The notes under the pieces: model-generated
Databases searched by the model: none
What the model was told of the DNA's origin: nothing
The model's input: the letters and a program-made list of their open reading frames with translations, nothing else
In this document: positions 22,628 to 31,564 of the stretch, piece after piece
Layout of the letters: every line of letters begins with the position of its first letter
How positions within the stretch are numbered: position 1 is the first letter of the stretch
Assembly (NCBI GenBank): GCA_910583695.1
Contig: CAJTZL010000017.1
Coordinates: forward strand, 1-46,974
Direction: 5' to 3'
Length of the DNA: 46,974 nucleotides
From: an uncultured Oscillibacter sp.
Lineage (GTDB): Bacteria; Bacillota; Clostridia; Oscillospirales; Oscillospiraceae
Made by a program: the position numbers and the translations under genes

Positions 22628-23983
22628 ATGAGCAGTCTTTTTGTAAAAAACGCCTCGGCCATTGTCACCTGCGATGCGCAGGATACCGTGCTGGAAAACG
22701 CCGGCATCCTCATCCGGAACGGAGCCGTGGCCTATATCGGGCCGGAACCCCAGCAGGCGGACGAGACACTGGACGCCTCGGGCTGTGTGGTCTATCCGGG
22801 ACTCATCAACACCCATCACCACCTCTATCAGACCTTCAGCCGGAATCTGCCCCAGGTGCAGAACCTGGAGCTCTTTGACTGGCTGAGGGCCCTGTACGAA
22901 ATCTGGAAGAACCTGGACCGGGAAACCATTTACCACAGCTCCATTGTGGGCATGGGTGAGCTGCTGAAAACCGGGTGCACCACGGTCTTTGACCACCACT
23001 ATGTCTTCCCCGGCGGCAGCTCCGGCGCCCTGCTGGACGCCCAGTTCGCCGCGGCGGAGGCCCTGGGGGTGCGGATGTACGCCTCCCGGGGGAGCATGGA
23101 CCTGAGCAAAAAGGACGGCGGCCTTCCGCCGGACAGCGTGGTTCAGACCGTGGACGAGATTCTCCGGGACTGCCAAAAGGCGGTGGAGAAGTACCACGAC
23201 CCCTCCCCCCTCTCCATGCGGATGGTAGCCCTGGCCCCCTGCTCCCCCTTCAGCGTCTCGGCGGAGCTGCTGCGCCAGTCCGCCCTGCTGGCCCGGAACC
23301 TGGGGGTCCGGCTCCACACCCACCTCTGTGAGACGAAGGATGAGGAGCGCTACGTCCTGGAGAAATACGGCAAGCGCCCTCTGGCTTATATGGAGGACCT
23401 GGGCTGGGTGGGCCCCGACGTGTGGTACGCCCACGGCATCCACTTCAACGATGCGGAATTGAAGCTCCTGGCGGACACGGGCACCGGCGTGGCCCACTGC
23501 CCCATCTCCAACATGAAGCTCTCCTCCGGCGTGTGCCGGATTCCGGAGATGCTGGAGCTGGGGGTCCCCGTGGGACTGGCCGTGGACGGCAGCGCCAGCA
23601 ACGACGGGTCCAACCTGCTGGAGGAGCTGCGGGCGGCCTACCTGCTCCACCGGCTCCACTCCAGCGAACGGGCCCCCAGCGGGTACGGCCTTTTGAAGGT
23701 CGCCACCCGGGGCAGCGCCCGGGTGCTGGGCCGGGAGGACATCGGCTCCCTGGAGCCCGGCAGGGCCGGGGACCTCTTCCTCCTCCGCCGGGACCGGCTG
23801 GAGCTGGTGGGAGCGGACCTGGACCTCAAGTCCATGCTGGGCACCGTGGGCTTCAAGGGCCCCGTGGACGCCACGGTGGTGAACGGAAGGGTCGTCGTGA
23901 GGGACGGCCGCCTCACCGGCGTGGACGAGGAAAAAGCGGTCCGGGAGGCCCGGGCGGCGGTAACGGACTATTTGAACCGCTGA
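22628..23983 (+). CDS. 8-oxoguanine deaminase-like amidohydrolase
   Basis: A 451-residue cytoplasmic metal-dependent hydrolase of the TrzN/AtzC/guanine deaminase superfamily. It has the metal site NTHHHLYQTFSR (about 57-70), His in HTHLCET (about 220-235), HGIHF and the late Asp in VDGSASND (about 318-325). The block SRGSMDLSKKDGGLPPDSV closely resembles characterised bacterial 8-oxoguanine deaminases (recalled family pattern), so it probably converts 8-oxoguanine or a related oxopurine to urate or xanthine plus ammonia. The start ATG 22628 follows GGGAGG. Purine riboswitch upstream and purine permease downstream support this. Guanine or isoguanine cannot be excluded as substrate. Confidence 0.88.
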   Translation: MSSLFVKNASAIVTCDAQDTVLENAGILIRNGAVAYIGPEPQQADETLDASGCVVYPGLINTHHHLYQTFSRNLPQVQNLELFDWLRALYEIWKNLDRETIYHSSIVGMGELLKTGCTTVFDHHYVFPGGSSGALLDAQFAAAEALGVRMYASRGSMDLSKKDGGLPPDSVVQTVDEILRDCQKAVEKYHDPSPLSMRMVALAPCSPFSVSAELLRQSALLARNLGVRLHTHLCETKDEERYVLEKYGKRPLAYMEDLGWVGPDVWYAHGIHFNDAELKLLADTGTGVAHCPISNMKLSSGVCRIPEMLELGVPVGLAVDGSASNDGSNLLEELRAAYLLHRLHSSERAPSGYGLLKVATRGSARVLGREDIGSLEPGRAGDLFLLRRDRLELVGADLDLKSMLGTVGFKGPVDATVVNGRVVVRDGRLTGVDEEKAVREARAAVTDYLNR

Positions 23984-24038
23984 GTGCATTTTAACATCAC
24001 TCCGCGGGTCTCCCGCGGAGCTACGGGAGGAACACAGC

Positions 24039-25412
24039 ATGAACGCTGATCGAAAACACACCCGCGAACAGGACCGGGAGATGGTCTACCAGCTGGACGG
24101 CCGTCCCAGCCTCTCCACGGCGGTCCCCCTGGGGCTCCAGCATGTGCTGGCCATGTTCACGTCGAATCTGGCCCCCATTCTCATCATCGCCGGGGTCTGC
24201 GGCCTCTCCGGCGCGGACACCGTCACCATGGTCCAGTGCGCCATGTTCGTCTCCGGCCTCACCACCTTCATCCAGCTCTATCCCCTGCGCCTGGGAAGCC
24301 GCTATCAGGTGGGGGCCCGGCTCCCCATCGTCATGGGCACCTCCTTCACCTTCGTGCCCACTGCCTCCGCCGTAGGCGCGGCGGGGGGCATCGGGGCCGT
24401 GCTGGGAGGCTGTCTGGCGGGCAGTCTGGTGGAGGTCTTCATGGGCTTTTTCTACAAGTACATCCGCCGCTTTTTCCCGCCCCTGGTGGTGGGCTGCACC
24501 TTAGTGACCATCGGCGTGAACCTGCTGGGCATCGGCGTGGACTACTTCGCCGGCGGGGCCGGGGCGGCGGACTACGGCTCCCTGCGAAATCTGGCTGTGG
24601 CCTCGTTTGTGCTGGTCATTGTCATCCTGCTTCAGCGCTTTGGAAAGGGCCTGGCAAAGAACGCCGCCATTCTCATCGGGTTAGTGGCGGGCTACATTCT
24701 GGCCGCCGTCCTGGGCATGGTGGACACCGCCCCCATTGCGGACGCGGCGTGGTTCGGCCTGCCTCTGCCCATGCAGTTCCATCTGACCTTCCAGCCCGCC
24801 GCCATCATGAGCTTTGCCGCCCTGTTCGTCACCTGCGGCCTGGAGACCATCGGCAACACCTCCGGCATCACCATGGCGGGCTTCGACCGGGAGGCCACGG
24901 AGCGGGAGACCTCCGGCGCCATCCTGGCGGACGCCCTGGGCTCCACCACCGCCGCGATTTTCAACGCCCTGCCCAACACGGCCTTCGGCCAGAACGCAGG
25001 CATCGTGGCCATGACGCGGGTGGTGAACCGCTGGTGCATCGCCACGGGGGCCTTCATCCTCATGATCTCCGGCTTCTTCCCCAAGCTGGGGGCCATCTTC
25101 TCCGCCATTCCCAACGCCGTCTTAGGCGGGGCCATCATCACGGTCTTCGGCATGATTCTGATCAACGGCATCAAAATGATTGCCAAGACGGGCTTCAGCG
25201 AGCGGAACATTCTGGTCATGGGCCTGACCTTTGTCTTCGGCATCGGCGTGCCCGCCCACCCGGAGGCCGTGGCCCAGCTCCCCGGCTTCATCCGTTTCAT
25301 CTTCAACGACGCGGTGACGGCCACCTGCATCGTAGCCATCATCGCAAATGTCCTCTTCCCCATGAAGGACGCGGAGGACATCGAAAAGGCCAAGGAGGCC
25401 ATGCTGGGCTGA
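24039..25412 (+). CDS. NCS2-family xanthine/uracil-type permease
   Basis: A 457-residue permease with about fourteen membrane segments. It carries the NCS2 motif QNAGIVAMTRVVNR (about 325-338), an early QHVLAMFTSNLAPILII segment and the central CGLETIGNTSGITMAGFDRE region. It should import purine bases with an ion. It follows the deaminase by 55 bases with GGGAGG before ATG 24039, and lies under the same purine riboswitch. The pair thus forms an uptake-and-deamination unit. Whether xanthine, urate or an oxidised guanine is carried is not visible. Confidence 0.92.
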   Translation: MNADRKHTREQDREMVYQLDGRPSLSTAVPLGLQHVLAMFTSNLAPILIIAGVCGLSGADTVTMVQCAMFVSGLTTFIQLYPLRLGSRYQVGARLPIVMGTSFTFVPTASAVGAAGGIGAVLGGCLAGSLVEVFMGFFYKYIRRFFPPLVVGCTLVTIGVNLLGIGVDYFAGGAGAADYGSLRNLAVASFVLVIVILLQRFGKGLAKNAAILIGLVAGYILAAVLGMVDTAPIADAAWFGLPLPMQFHLTFQPAAIMSFAALFVTCGLETIGNTSGITMAGFDREATERETSGAILADALGSTTAAIFNALPNTAFGQNAGIVAMTRVVNRWCIATGAFILMISGFFPKLGAIFSAIPNAVLGGAIITVFGMILINGIKMIAKTGFSERNILVMGLTFVFGIGVPAHPEAVAQLPGFIRFIFNDAVTATCIVAIIANVLFPMKDAEDIEKAKEAMLG

Positions 25413-25419
25413 GCACCAT

Positions 25420-25658
25420 AAAAAACGGCCTGAGAGAGACGTTCCTCTCTCAGGCCGGTTCCGGCTGTCGAAACGTCCTTTCGCCAGCCGGAGCAAGTTT
25501 TCGGGACCTCTTCCAAGGTCCCAAAAACTTCAGATTGAAAAACGCAAGGAACCCCTCCTGGGTTCCTCTCGTAACTCTCTTCCTTCCCGTCGATCTGCTC
25601 TTCCGCGTTTTTTGGAACCTCCGAAACGGCCTGAGAGAGGCGTTCCTCTCTCAGGTCG
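25420..25658. repeat. Array of five hairpins between convergent genes
   Basis: Two near-identical stems bracket the array: CGGCCTGAGAGAG/CTCTCTCAGGCCG (25426-25457) and CGGCCTGAGAGAG/CTCTCTCAGGTCG (25627-25658). Between them lie three more stems: CCGGCTG/CAGCCGG, GGGACCT/AGGTCCC (with TTTT/AAAA extensions) and AGGAACCC/GGGTTCCT. Six As before the first stem make it a terminator for minus-strand RNA. The second copy contains the stop codon of the DUF368 gene. Confidence 0.75.
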
Positions 25659-26490
25659 TTTCCTCCGCCCGACGGTCCATCCGCGCCAGGAAGTAGGCCA
25701 GCCCGAACCCGGCGGCGCAGAACAGAGCGGAGAAGACCATCTCCCCCGGCCCGGTGTACTCCGTGGGGACGATGACCAGGGTGGAGGCCGCCACAAAGCC
25801 CAAAATGCCGTGGAAGGCCACGGCGTAATGCCGCCGGAAGAACCACGTAACCAGCCTGGCCAGCAGGGCGATGGTCAGAAACATACCCGGCAGGGCGGCG
25901 GAGAGGACCAGGAAATCCAGCCGCGCCAGCCCCTCCAGTATGGGCCGGTAGAGCCCTAGGGCCATCATCACGGAGGAGGAGGTCATCCCCGGGATCACCA
26001 CCCCCATGCCCCACAGGGCCCCGCAGAAGTTGTACCACCAGAAATTGGGCTCCACCTGGACGTGGACCACCCGGCTGACGTAAAACAGCCCGGCGAAGAC
26101 CGCCGCCGCGCAGAGGAGGAAGCTCCCCCAGGCGGAGGCGGAGCGCCCCTCCTTCCCCGCCTCCCGGAAGAGGGAGGGGGCGGTCCCCCCGATGAGGCCG
26201 ATGAACAGCCAGTACGTCACCGCGTCGGAGAAGGTCAGGGCGGCGGAGATGCCCTTGGCAACCCCCATGAAGCCCCCTACCCAGCCCAATCCCAGGGGAA
26301 TCAGCATTCCCCAGTACCGGGGCACCGCCTGCCGGGGCCGGGTCAGCATCTCCATAAAGGGCCGGTACACGTCGAACACCACCGCCAGCACCCCGCCGGA
26401 GACCCCCGGCAGAATGGCCCCCGCGCCGATCAGCACGCCGCAGAGAAAGTCCCGGAACCAGTGAATCCGCCGCCGCTTTCCCTCGTTCAT
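25651..26490 (-). CDS. DUF368 membrane protein, likely polyprenyl-phosphate translocase
   Basis: A 279-residue polytopic protein with about eight membrane segments. The two conserved DUF368 blocks are GVLIGAGAILPGVSGGVLAV near the N terminus and GMGVVIPGMTSSSVMM in the second half. DUF368 proteins (PopT) are reported to recycle undecaprenyl phosphate across the membrane for wall synthesis; that role is transferred by family. The start ATG 26490 has GAGGAGG upstream; the frame continues upstream without a ribosome site. It is a single gene reading toward the hairpin array. An ATATCAT/ATGATAT dyad near 26525 lies in its promoter region. Confidence 0.9.
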   Translation of the reverse strand: MNEGKRRRIHWFRDFLCGVLIGAGAILPGVSGGVLAVVFDVYRPFMEMLTRPRQAVPRYWGMLIPLGLGWVGGFMGVAKGISAALTFSDAVTYWLFIGLIGGTAPSLFREAGKEGRSASAWGSFLLCAAAVFAGLFYVSRVVHVQVEPNFWWYNFCGALWGMGVVIPGMTSSSVMMALGLYRPILEGLARLDFLVLSAALPGMFLTIALLARLVTWFFRRHYAVAFHGILGFVAASTLVIVPTEYTGPGEMVFSALFCAAGFGLAYFLARMDRRAEETT

Positions 26491-26670
26491 CCTTTGCGCT
26501 CCTCCTCTCACGGCACTTGGAATATCATGCCGAATATGATAGCAGTTTTGCCGGAGTCTTGCAATCCGATTCTCGTTTTTCGGGCAAAATTTCTCCCGGT
26601 TTTTCTGCCCCATTGTGGGCTTTGCCGATATTTTCAGCCGCTGCCGGGCAGGCTTTTGTGGGTTTCGCCG

Positions 26671-26699
26671 TTGACAGGGCGGCAGAAAGCGTGTAAACT
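26671..26699 (+). promoter_or_regulatory. Promoter of the metNIQ T-box transcript
   Basis: TTGACA (26671-26676), 17-base spacer, TAAACT (26694-26699). RNA should start near 26706 at the beginning of the T-box leader. Confidence 0.85.
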
Positions 26700-26705
26700 A
26701 CAAAG

Positions 26706-27000
26706 CACTTCCAACAATTGAACAGTTGCAAAGACGATGAAGAGAAGAGTACGCCGGACGATACGTCAAAGAGAGCCCCGAGAGGTGAAAAGGGGTACGG
26801 AAGGGCCGGCCGAACATGGTCTTGGAGTTGCGCCGCCGACTGCCGAAGGGCACAGGCCGCGACGGGAGCGCCCGTGACAGCGCGGGAGTGTGCTGGCACT
26901 CTATAAGGCCGTCTCCGTGAGGAGGCGCGCGAAGCAAGGTGGTACCACGGCGCGGTTTTCGCGCTCGTCCTTGAAGCAGATCGCTTCAAGGGCTTTTTGT
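26706..27000 (+). ncRNA. T-box leader, Met specifier
   Basis: The leader holds the stem I AG-bulge region (GAAGAGAAGAGTA near 26740) and an AGAGAG motif. ATG at 26816-26818 sits in the specifier position just before CTTGGAG, and the T-box sequence AAGGTGGTACCACG is at 26936-26949. It ends in a terminator, CCTTGAAGC-AGATC-GCTTCAAGG (26969-26991), plus a T-run. Uncharged tRNA-Met should bind and favour the antiterminator, turning on methionine uptake when methionine is scarce. The ATG specifier fits the downstream metNIQ genes. Confidence 0.92.
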
Positions 27001-27077
27001 TTTCCCCGGAACCGGGGGAATCCCCCGGCGGGCCGGTCAGGGGCCCTTCCAACTTCCCGCAAAGGAGTACGGTAATC

Positions 27078-28094
27078 GTGAGCGAATCCATCATTCAAAT
27101 CCAGCATCTGACCAAGAACTTCGGCGGCGGCCCCAACGAGGTCCACGCCCTGTCGGACATCAGCCTGGACATCCGGCAGGGGGAGATCTTCGGCATCATC
27201 GGCCTCTCCGGCGCGGGGAAGTCCACCCTGGTCCGGTGCATGAACCTTCTGGAGCGGCCTACGTCGGGCACCGTCCTGGTGGACGGGCGGGACATGACCG
27301 CCCTGACGGAGAAGGAGCTGCGGCTCCAGCGGCGGAAGATCACCATGATTTTCCAGAGCTTCAACCTGCTGATGCAGCGAACCTGCCTGAAAAACGTGTG
27401 CTTTCCCATGGAGATTGCCGGGGTCCCCAAGGCCCGGGCCAGGAAGCGGGCGGAGGAGCTTCTGGAGCTGGTGGGCCTTCAGGACAAGGCCGGCGCCTAC
27501 CCCGCCCAGCTCTCCGGTGGGCAAAAGCAGCGGGTGGCCGTGGCCCGGGCCCTGGCGACGGACCCCAAGGTTCTCCTCTGCGACGAGGCCACCTCCGCCC
27601 TGGACCCCACCACCACCGTCTCCATTCTGGAGCTTCTCAAGGACCTGAACGCCAAGCTGGGCGTCACCGTGGTGGTGATCACCCACCAGATGAGCGTCAT
27701 TGAGGCCATCTGCTCCCGGGTGGCCATTCTGGACGGAGGCTCCGTGGCGGAGCTGGGGCCGGTGCAGGACATTTTCTCCAACCCCTCCACCGACGCCGCC
27801 CGGCGGCTGGTGTACCCCGGCGGGGTCAGCATCTCCCAGTATCCCCCCAGCACCCGGGCCATCCGGATTTCCTTCAACGGGGGCACGGCCTACCAGCCCC
27901 TCATCGCCTCCCTGGCCATTGACTGCGGCGTAAAGGTGAACATCCTGGGTGCGGACACCCGGAATGTGGGGGGCAAGGCCATCGGCACCATGCTGCTGGG
28001 CCTGCCGGAGGACCCCGGCGAGGCCGCCAAGGCCCTGAGCTACATCCGGGCCCAGCCCAACGTTTCCGCGGAGGAGGTCGAGTACCATGAGTGA
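27078..28094 (+). CDS. metN: Methionine ABC transporter ATPase
   Basis: A 338-residue ATPase of the methionine importer. It has Walker A GLSGAGKS, Q-loop FQSF, signature LSGGQ and Walker B LLCDEATSALD, then the C-terminal NIL/ACT-like domain (about 265-338) that senses methionine and inhibits transport. The start is GTG at 27078 with AAAGGAG ten bases upstream. The T-box leader lies directly before it. metI overlaps its 3' end by eight bases. Confidence 0.96.
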   Translation: MSESIIQIQHLTKNFGGGPNEVHALSDISLDIRQGEIFGIIGLSGAGKSTLVRCMNLLERPTSGTVLVDGRDMTALTEKELRLQRRKITMIFQSFNLLMQRTCLKNVCFPMEIAGVPKARARKRAEELLELVGLQDKAGAYPAQLSGGQKQRVAVARALATDPKVLLCDEATSALDPTTTVSILELLKDLNAKLGVTVVVITHQMSVIEAICSRVAILDGGSVAELGPVQDIFSNPSTDAARRLVYPGGVSISQYPPSTRAIRISFNGGTAYQPLIASLAIDCGVKVNILGADTRNVGGKAIGTMLLGLPEDPGEAAKALSYIRAQPNVSAEEVEYHE

Positions 28095-28770
28095 GATTTT
28101 TACCGCCGCCTTCTGGGCGGAGTACGGCGGCATTTTGGCGGAGGGCCTTCTGGACACCCTGGTTATGGTGGTGGCGTCCACCTTCTTCGCCTACCTGATC
28201 GGTCTGCCCATGGGGGTGCTCTCCGTGCTGACCCAGCCCCACGGCATCCGCCCCAGGCGGACCGTCAACGCCGTCCTGGGGTGGGTCATCAACATCGGCC
28301 GCTCTTTCCCCTTCGCCATTTTGATGGTGGCCCTCTTCCCCTTCACCAAGCTGGTCATGGGAACCCGACTGGGCCTGCGGGGGGCGGTCCTGCCCCTGGT
28401 GGTGGCCTCGGCCCCCTTTGTGGCCCGGATGGTGGAAACCTCCCTCAGCGAGGTGGATGCCGGGGTCATTGAGGCGGCCCAGTCCATGGGGGCCTCCACC
28501 TTCCAGATTGTCCGGAAGGTCTATCTGCCGGAGGCCATGCCCTCCCTGATTCTCGGCGGGTCCATCACCCTGATCGCCATTGTGGGCTACACGGCCATTG
28601 CCGGCATGGTAGGCGCGGGCGGCCTGGGGGATCTGGCCATCCGCTACGGGCACCAGCGCCACGTCCCCTCCGTCATGTGGGTGACGGTCGTCATCCTGAT
28701 CATCCTGGTCCAAGCGGTTCAAAGCGTTTTCAGCCGCCTGTCGGTACGCATCGACAAGCGTTTGAAATAA
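28087..28770 (+). CDS. metI: Methionine ABC transporter permease
   Basis: A 227-residue MetI-type permease with five to six membrane segments and the EAA-loop pattern EAAQSMGASTFQIVRKVYLPEAMPS (residues about 135-160) that docks on MetN. The start ATG 28087 overlaps the metN stop, which implies coupled translation. Length and motif order are as usual for the family. Confidence 0.96.
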   Translation: MSEIFTAAFWAEYGGILAEGLLDTLVMVVASTFFAYLIGLPMGVLSVLTQPHGIRPRRTVNAVLGWVINIGRSFPFAILMVALFPFTKLVMGTRLGLRGAVLPLVVASAPFVARMVETSLSEVDAGVIEAAQSMGASTFQIVRKVYLPEAMPSLILGGSITLIAIVGYTAIAGMVGAGGLGDLAIRYGHQRHVPSVMWVTVVILIILVQAVQSVFSRLSVRIDKRLK

Positions 28771-28877
28771 AAAAAGCTCCCCCTCCCGCCCCTCACGCGC
28801 GCAGAGAGGACAGAGAGGGGAAGCGCCGAACACGGTTCGGAAACCAGTCTGTTGTTTTGAAATTGGAGGAACGCATT

Positions 28878-29669
28878 ATGAAGAAGATTTTTGCTCTTTC
28901 CCTGGCCCTGATTCTGGCCCTGTCCCTGGCCGCCTGCGGCGGCAAGAAGTCCGCGACCCTCAAGGTCGCCGCCTCTCCCACCCCCCACGCCGAGATTCTG
29001 AACCAGTGCGTGGACATTTTGAAGGAGCAGGGCATCGAGCTGGTGGTCACGGAGTACTCCGACTACGTGGTGCCCAACACCGCCGTAGAGGACGGGGACG
29101 AGGACGCCAACTACTTCCAGCATGTCCCCTATCTGGATAACTTCAACGCCGAGCGGGGCACCCATCTGGTGAGTGTGGCCGGCGTCCACGTGGAGCCCAT
29201 GGGCCTGTACGCCGGAAACTCCGCCTCCCTGGACGCCATCCCCGACGGGGGCAAGGTGGCCGTCCCCAACGACCCCACCAACGAGGGCCGAGCCCTGCTG
29301 CTGCTGGAGGCCCAGGGCCTCATCAAGCTGGCGGACAGCACCAAGCTGGACTCCACCCCCAAGGACATTGCCGAGAACCCCAAGAACCTGGAGTTCGTGG
29401 AGCTGGAAGCCGCTCAGGTGCCCGCCGCCCTGGATGAGGTGGACGTCGCCGCCATCAACTCCAACTACGCTCTGGGCGCGGGCCTGAACCCCGTGGAGGA
29501 TGCCCTGGTCATTGAGGCCGCCGACTCCCCCTATGTGAACATCCTGGTGGTGAAGGAAGGAAACGAGAACAGCGAGGCCGTCCAGGCCCTGATCAAGGCC
29601 CTCCACTCCGACGCCGTGAAGGACTATATCAACAGCACCTTCGACGGCGCGGTGGTCCCCGCCTTCTGA
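28878..29669 (+). CDS. metQ: Methionine-binding lipoprotein
   Basis: A 263-residue NlpA/MetQ-type substrate-binding lipoprotein. It has signal MKKIFALSLALILALSLAAC with lipobox LAAC, then the mature fold beginning TLKVAASPTPHAEILNQ, the family hallmark. It should sit on the outside of the membrane and pass methionine to MetI. The start ATG 28878 follows GGAGG. It lies 107 bases after metI in the same operon and is closed by a terminator at 29731. Confidence 0.95.
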   Translation: MKKIFALSLALILALSLAACGGKKSATLKVAASPTPHAEILNQCVDILKEQGIELVVTEYSDYVVPNTAVEDGDEDANYFQHVPYLDNFNAERGTHLVSVAGVHVEPMGLYAGNSASLDAIPDGGKVAVPNDPTNEGRALLLLEAQGLIKLADSTKLDSTPKDIAENPKNLEFVELEAAQVPAALDEVDVAAINSNYALGAGLNPVEDALVIEAADSPYVNILVVKEGNENSEAVQALIKALHSDAVKDYINSTFDGAVVPAF

Positions 29670-29730
29670 TCCGTCCTTGAAGAAGCCTTCGACGACTCCG
29701 GCACGGCTCCGGGCCGAAGCGCGGAATAAA

Positions 29731-29768
29731 AAACGAGAGGTCCGGGTCTTCCCGGGCCTCTCGTTTTT
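29731..29768 (+). terminator. Terminator of metNIQ
   Basis: CGAGAGGTCCGGG (29734-29746) pairs with CCCGGGCCTCTCG (29751-29763) with one G-U pair, followed by TTTTT. AAAAAA before the stem lets it also stop minus-strand RNA from the gene at 29850. Confidence 0.9.
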
Positions 29769-29849
29769 CCGTGCGTTCCGGCGGACAAGGGCTCCGGCAG
29801 GCCGCCGCTCCGGGCGGCAAGCCGCCAAGGGCCGCCCCCGGCCTGCGCC

Positions 29850-30149
29850 TCAGCCCCCCAGCCACGCCCGGAGGACCGCCGCCGCGCTCAGGCACAGCAG
29901 GGCCGTCAGGGCCCCCTGGCCCCAGAGGAGGTTGCAGCTCACCGCCTCCCTGTCCCGCCGCCGCTCCGCCAGCACGGAGGCGAAGACGTACAGGGAGACC
30001 AGGGCAAAGGCCGGCGACAGCATCTCCGCCGCATCCCGCCACGCCAGAGCGGAAGCCCCCAGATACAGCAGAAGCCCCGCCCCGGAGACCATGGCCCCCA
30101 GGTTCAGTTGCTTCACACCCCGCAGAAGCAGGGAGTTTTTTCCCTTCAT
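29850..30149 (-). CDS. Small hypothetical membrane protein
   Basis: A 99-residue protein with three hydrophobic segments (LGAMVSGAGLLLYLGASALA, LSPAFALVSLYVFASVLAE, QGALTALLCLSAAAVLRAWL). The start ATG 30149 has GGAGG eight bases upstream. It is the last minus-strand gene downstream of the PBP gene with a 44-base gap, so it may be cotranscribed with the wall genes. The family is not recognised. Confidence 0.7.
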   Translation of the reverse strand: MKGKNSLLLRGVKQLNLGAMVSGAGLLLYLGASALAWRDAAEMLSPAFALVSLYVFASVLAERRRDREAVSCNLLWGQGALTALLCLSAAAVLRAWLGG

Positions 30150-30193
30150 TTGTATACCCTCCGTTGATAATCTATTTATAATTTCGTCTCGTA

Positions 30194-31558
30194 TTACTTT
30201 TCATAGCCGTTGACCATGACGTTCAGGACCCGCGCCGCCACATTTCCCGCCACGGCGCTGCCGCCGCCGCCGTTTTCCACCAGGGCCACAAAGGCCAGGG
30301 GCGCGTCCTCGTTCCGCAGGAACCCGGCAAACCAGGCGTGAGGGCTCTTGCCCTCTCCCACCTCGGCAGTGCCGGACTTGGCGCAGAGGTCCATGTTGGG
30401 GAAGCGGTCCCGGCCATAGGTCTTTTCCACATTTCCCGCCATCAGCTCCGCCAGCGTCTCCGCCGTGTCCGAGGCAATGAGCCGCCCGGTCCGTCCGGTC
30501 CGGCGGGGCAGGGAGAGGAGGCCGTTTCCGGGCTTCAGAATCAGATAGGGCTCCGCCGCCCTGCCGCCGTTTGCAATGGCCCCCATGTAGACCATCAGGG
30601 CGCAGGGATTCACCAGATCCCTGTCCTGGCCCACCCCCGCCCAGCCCAGGCGGCCCTCGGTGAGATTCCAGTCAAAGGAGCCCTTGGCGGCGGTCAGGCC
30701 GTCCAGGCGATAGGCGGCGGTGAGGCCCGCCTGCTCCGTGTACTTCCGCAGGGTTTCCGCCCCCAGCTCCACGGCGATGTCCGCGAAGACGGCGTTGCAG
30801 CTGTTGGCAAAGGCGGCGGCGATGTCCTGCTCCCCGTGGACGCCGGAGCAGATAATGGTTTCCTCCCCGATCCGGACGGACCCGGCGCAGTTCCAGGTCC
30901 GAGACTCCAGGGCCGGCAGATTCTCCAGGGCCGCCGCCAGGGTGACGGTCTTGTAAACGGAACCGGGAGTGAAAACGGAGGAGAGGAAACGGTTCACATA
31001 GGCCCCCTTCCAGCGGTCGCCGGTCTCGATGTCCTCCGGCACATGCAGGGGGTCGTAGCTGGGGGCGGAGACCATGCAGAGAACCTCCCCGGTCTTGTAG
31101 TTGTAGACGGCCACGGTTCCGGCATGGCCGTTCAGGGCCTGATAGGCCTCGTAGTTGCAGCGAGCGTCGATGGTCAGCGTCAGCTCCCCACCCCGGTCCG
31201 CGCCGAAGGCTCCGTTCAGGAGGTTCCAGCCCGTCAGCCGGTCGGCGAAGGCGTTCAGCGCCCCGGCGCCCACGTTTCCCTGGAGGTCTCCCACGGCGTG
31301 GAGGGTGGCCTTGCGGACGGTTTCGTTGCCGTAATAGGTCCGCTCCCCGTTTTCAGCGGAGGACAGCACGTCCCCGTCCCGGTCCAGCACAGTCCCGGTG
31401 ATCAGCTGGCCCTGACTGTTGTAAAGGTGACGGTTAAAAGCGGCGGAAGCCCAGCTCCCCCCTTGCGTCAGATAGCGGAAGAGGAAAAAGACCATCCCCA
31501 CCGCCAGCGCCAAAGCCAACAGAAAGCAAACCACCGCCCGGTTTTCAATTTTCTTCAT
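30194..31558 (-). CDS. Class B penicillin-binding protein (PbpA/FtsI type transpeptidase)
   Basis: A 454-residue single-pass membrane transpeptidase that cross-links peptidoglycan outside the membrane. An N-terminal anchor (VVCFLLALALAVGMVFFLF) and a short dimerisation region (about 35-150) precede the catalytic domain. That domain has active-site Ser in TPGSVYKT (SxxK), SCN (SxN) and KSGTAEV (KSG). The protein is short compared with FtsI or PBP2, like actinobacterial PbpA. The start ATG 31558 has AAGGAGG upstream. It follows the FHA-SEDS gene by 150 bases on the same strand; the pair should form one SEDS-bPBP glycan synthase. Confidence 0.94.
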   Translation of the reverse strand: MKKIENRAVVCFLLALALAVGMVFFLFRYLTQGGSWASAAFNRHLYNSQGQLITGTVLDRDGDVLSSAENGERTYYGNETVRKATLHAVGDLQGNVGAGALNAFADRLTGWNLLNGAFGADRGGELTLTIDARCNYEAYQALNGHAGTVAVYNYKTGEVLCMVSAPSYDPLHVPEDIETGDRWKGAYVNRFLSSVFTPGSVYKTVTLAAALENLPALESRTWNCAGSVRIGEETIICSGVHGEQDIAAAFANSCNAVFADIAVELGAETLRKYTEQAGLTAAYRLDGLTAAKGSFDWNLTEGRLGWAGVGQDRDLVNPCALMVYMGAIANGGRAAEPYLILKPGNGLLSLPRRTGRTGRLIASDTAETLAELMAGNVEKTYGRDRFPNMDLCAKSGTAEVGEGKSPHAWFAGFLRNEDAPLAFVALVENGGGGSAVAGNVAARVLNVMVNGYEK

Positions 31559-31564
31559 AAAATC

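Noticed and set aside
24236..25696. Long + strand open frame over the NCS2 permease
   Set aside because: Out-of-frame shadow of the permease, Arg/His/Gly-rich, running through the hairpin array.
28719..29828. 369-codon - strand open frame over metQ
   Set aside because: Antisense to a clear MetQ lipoprotein and spans its terminator; no family signal.
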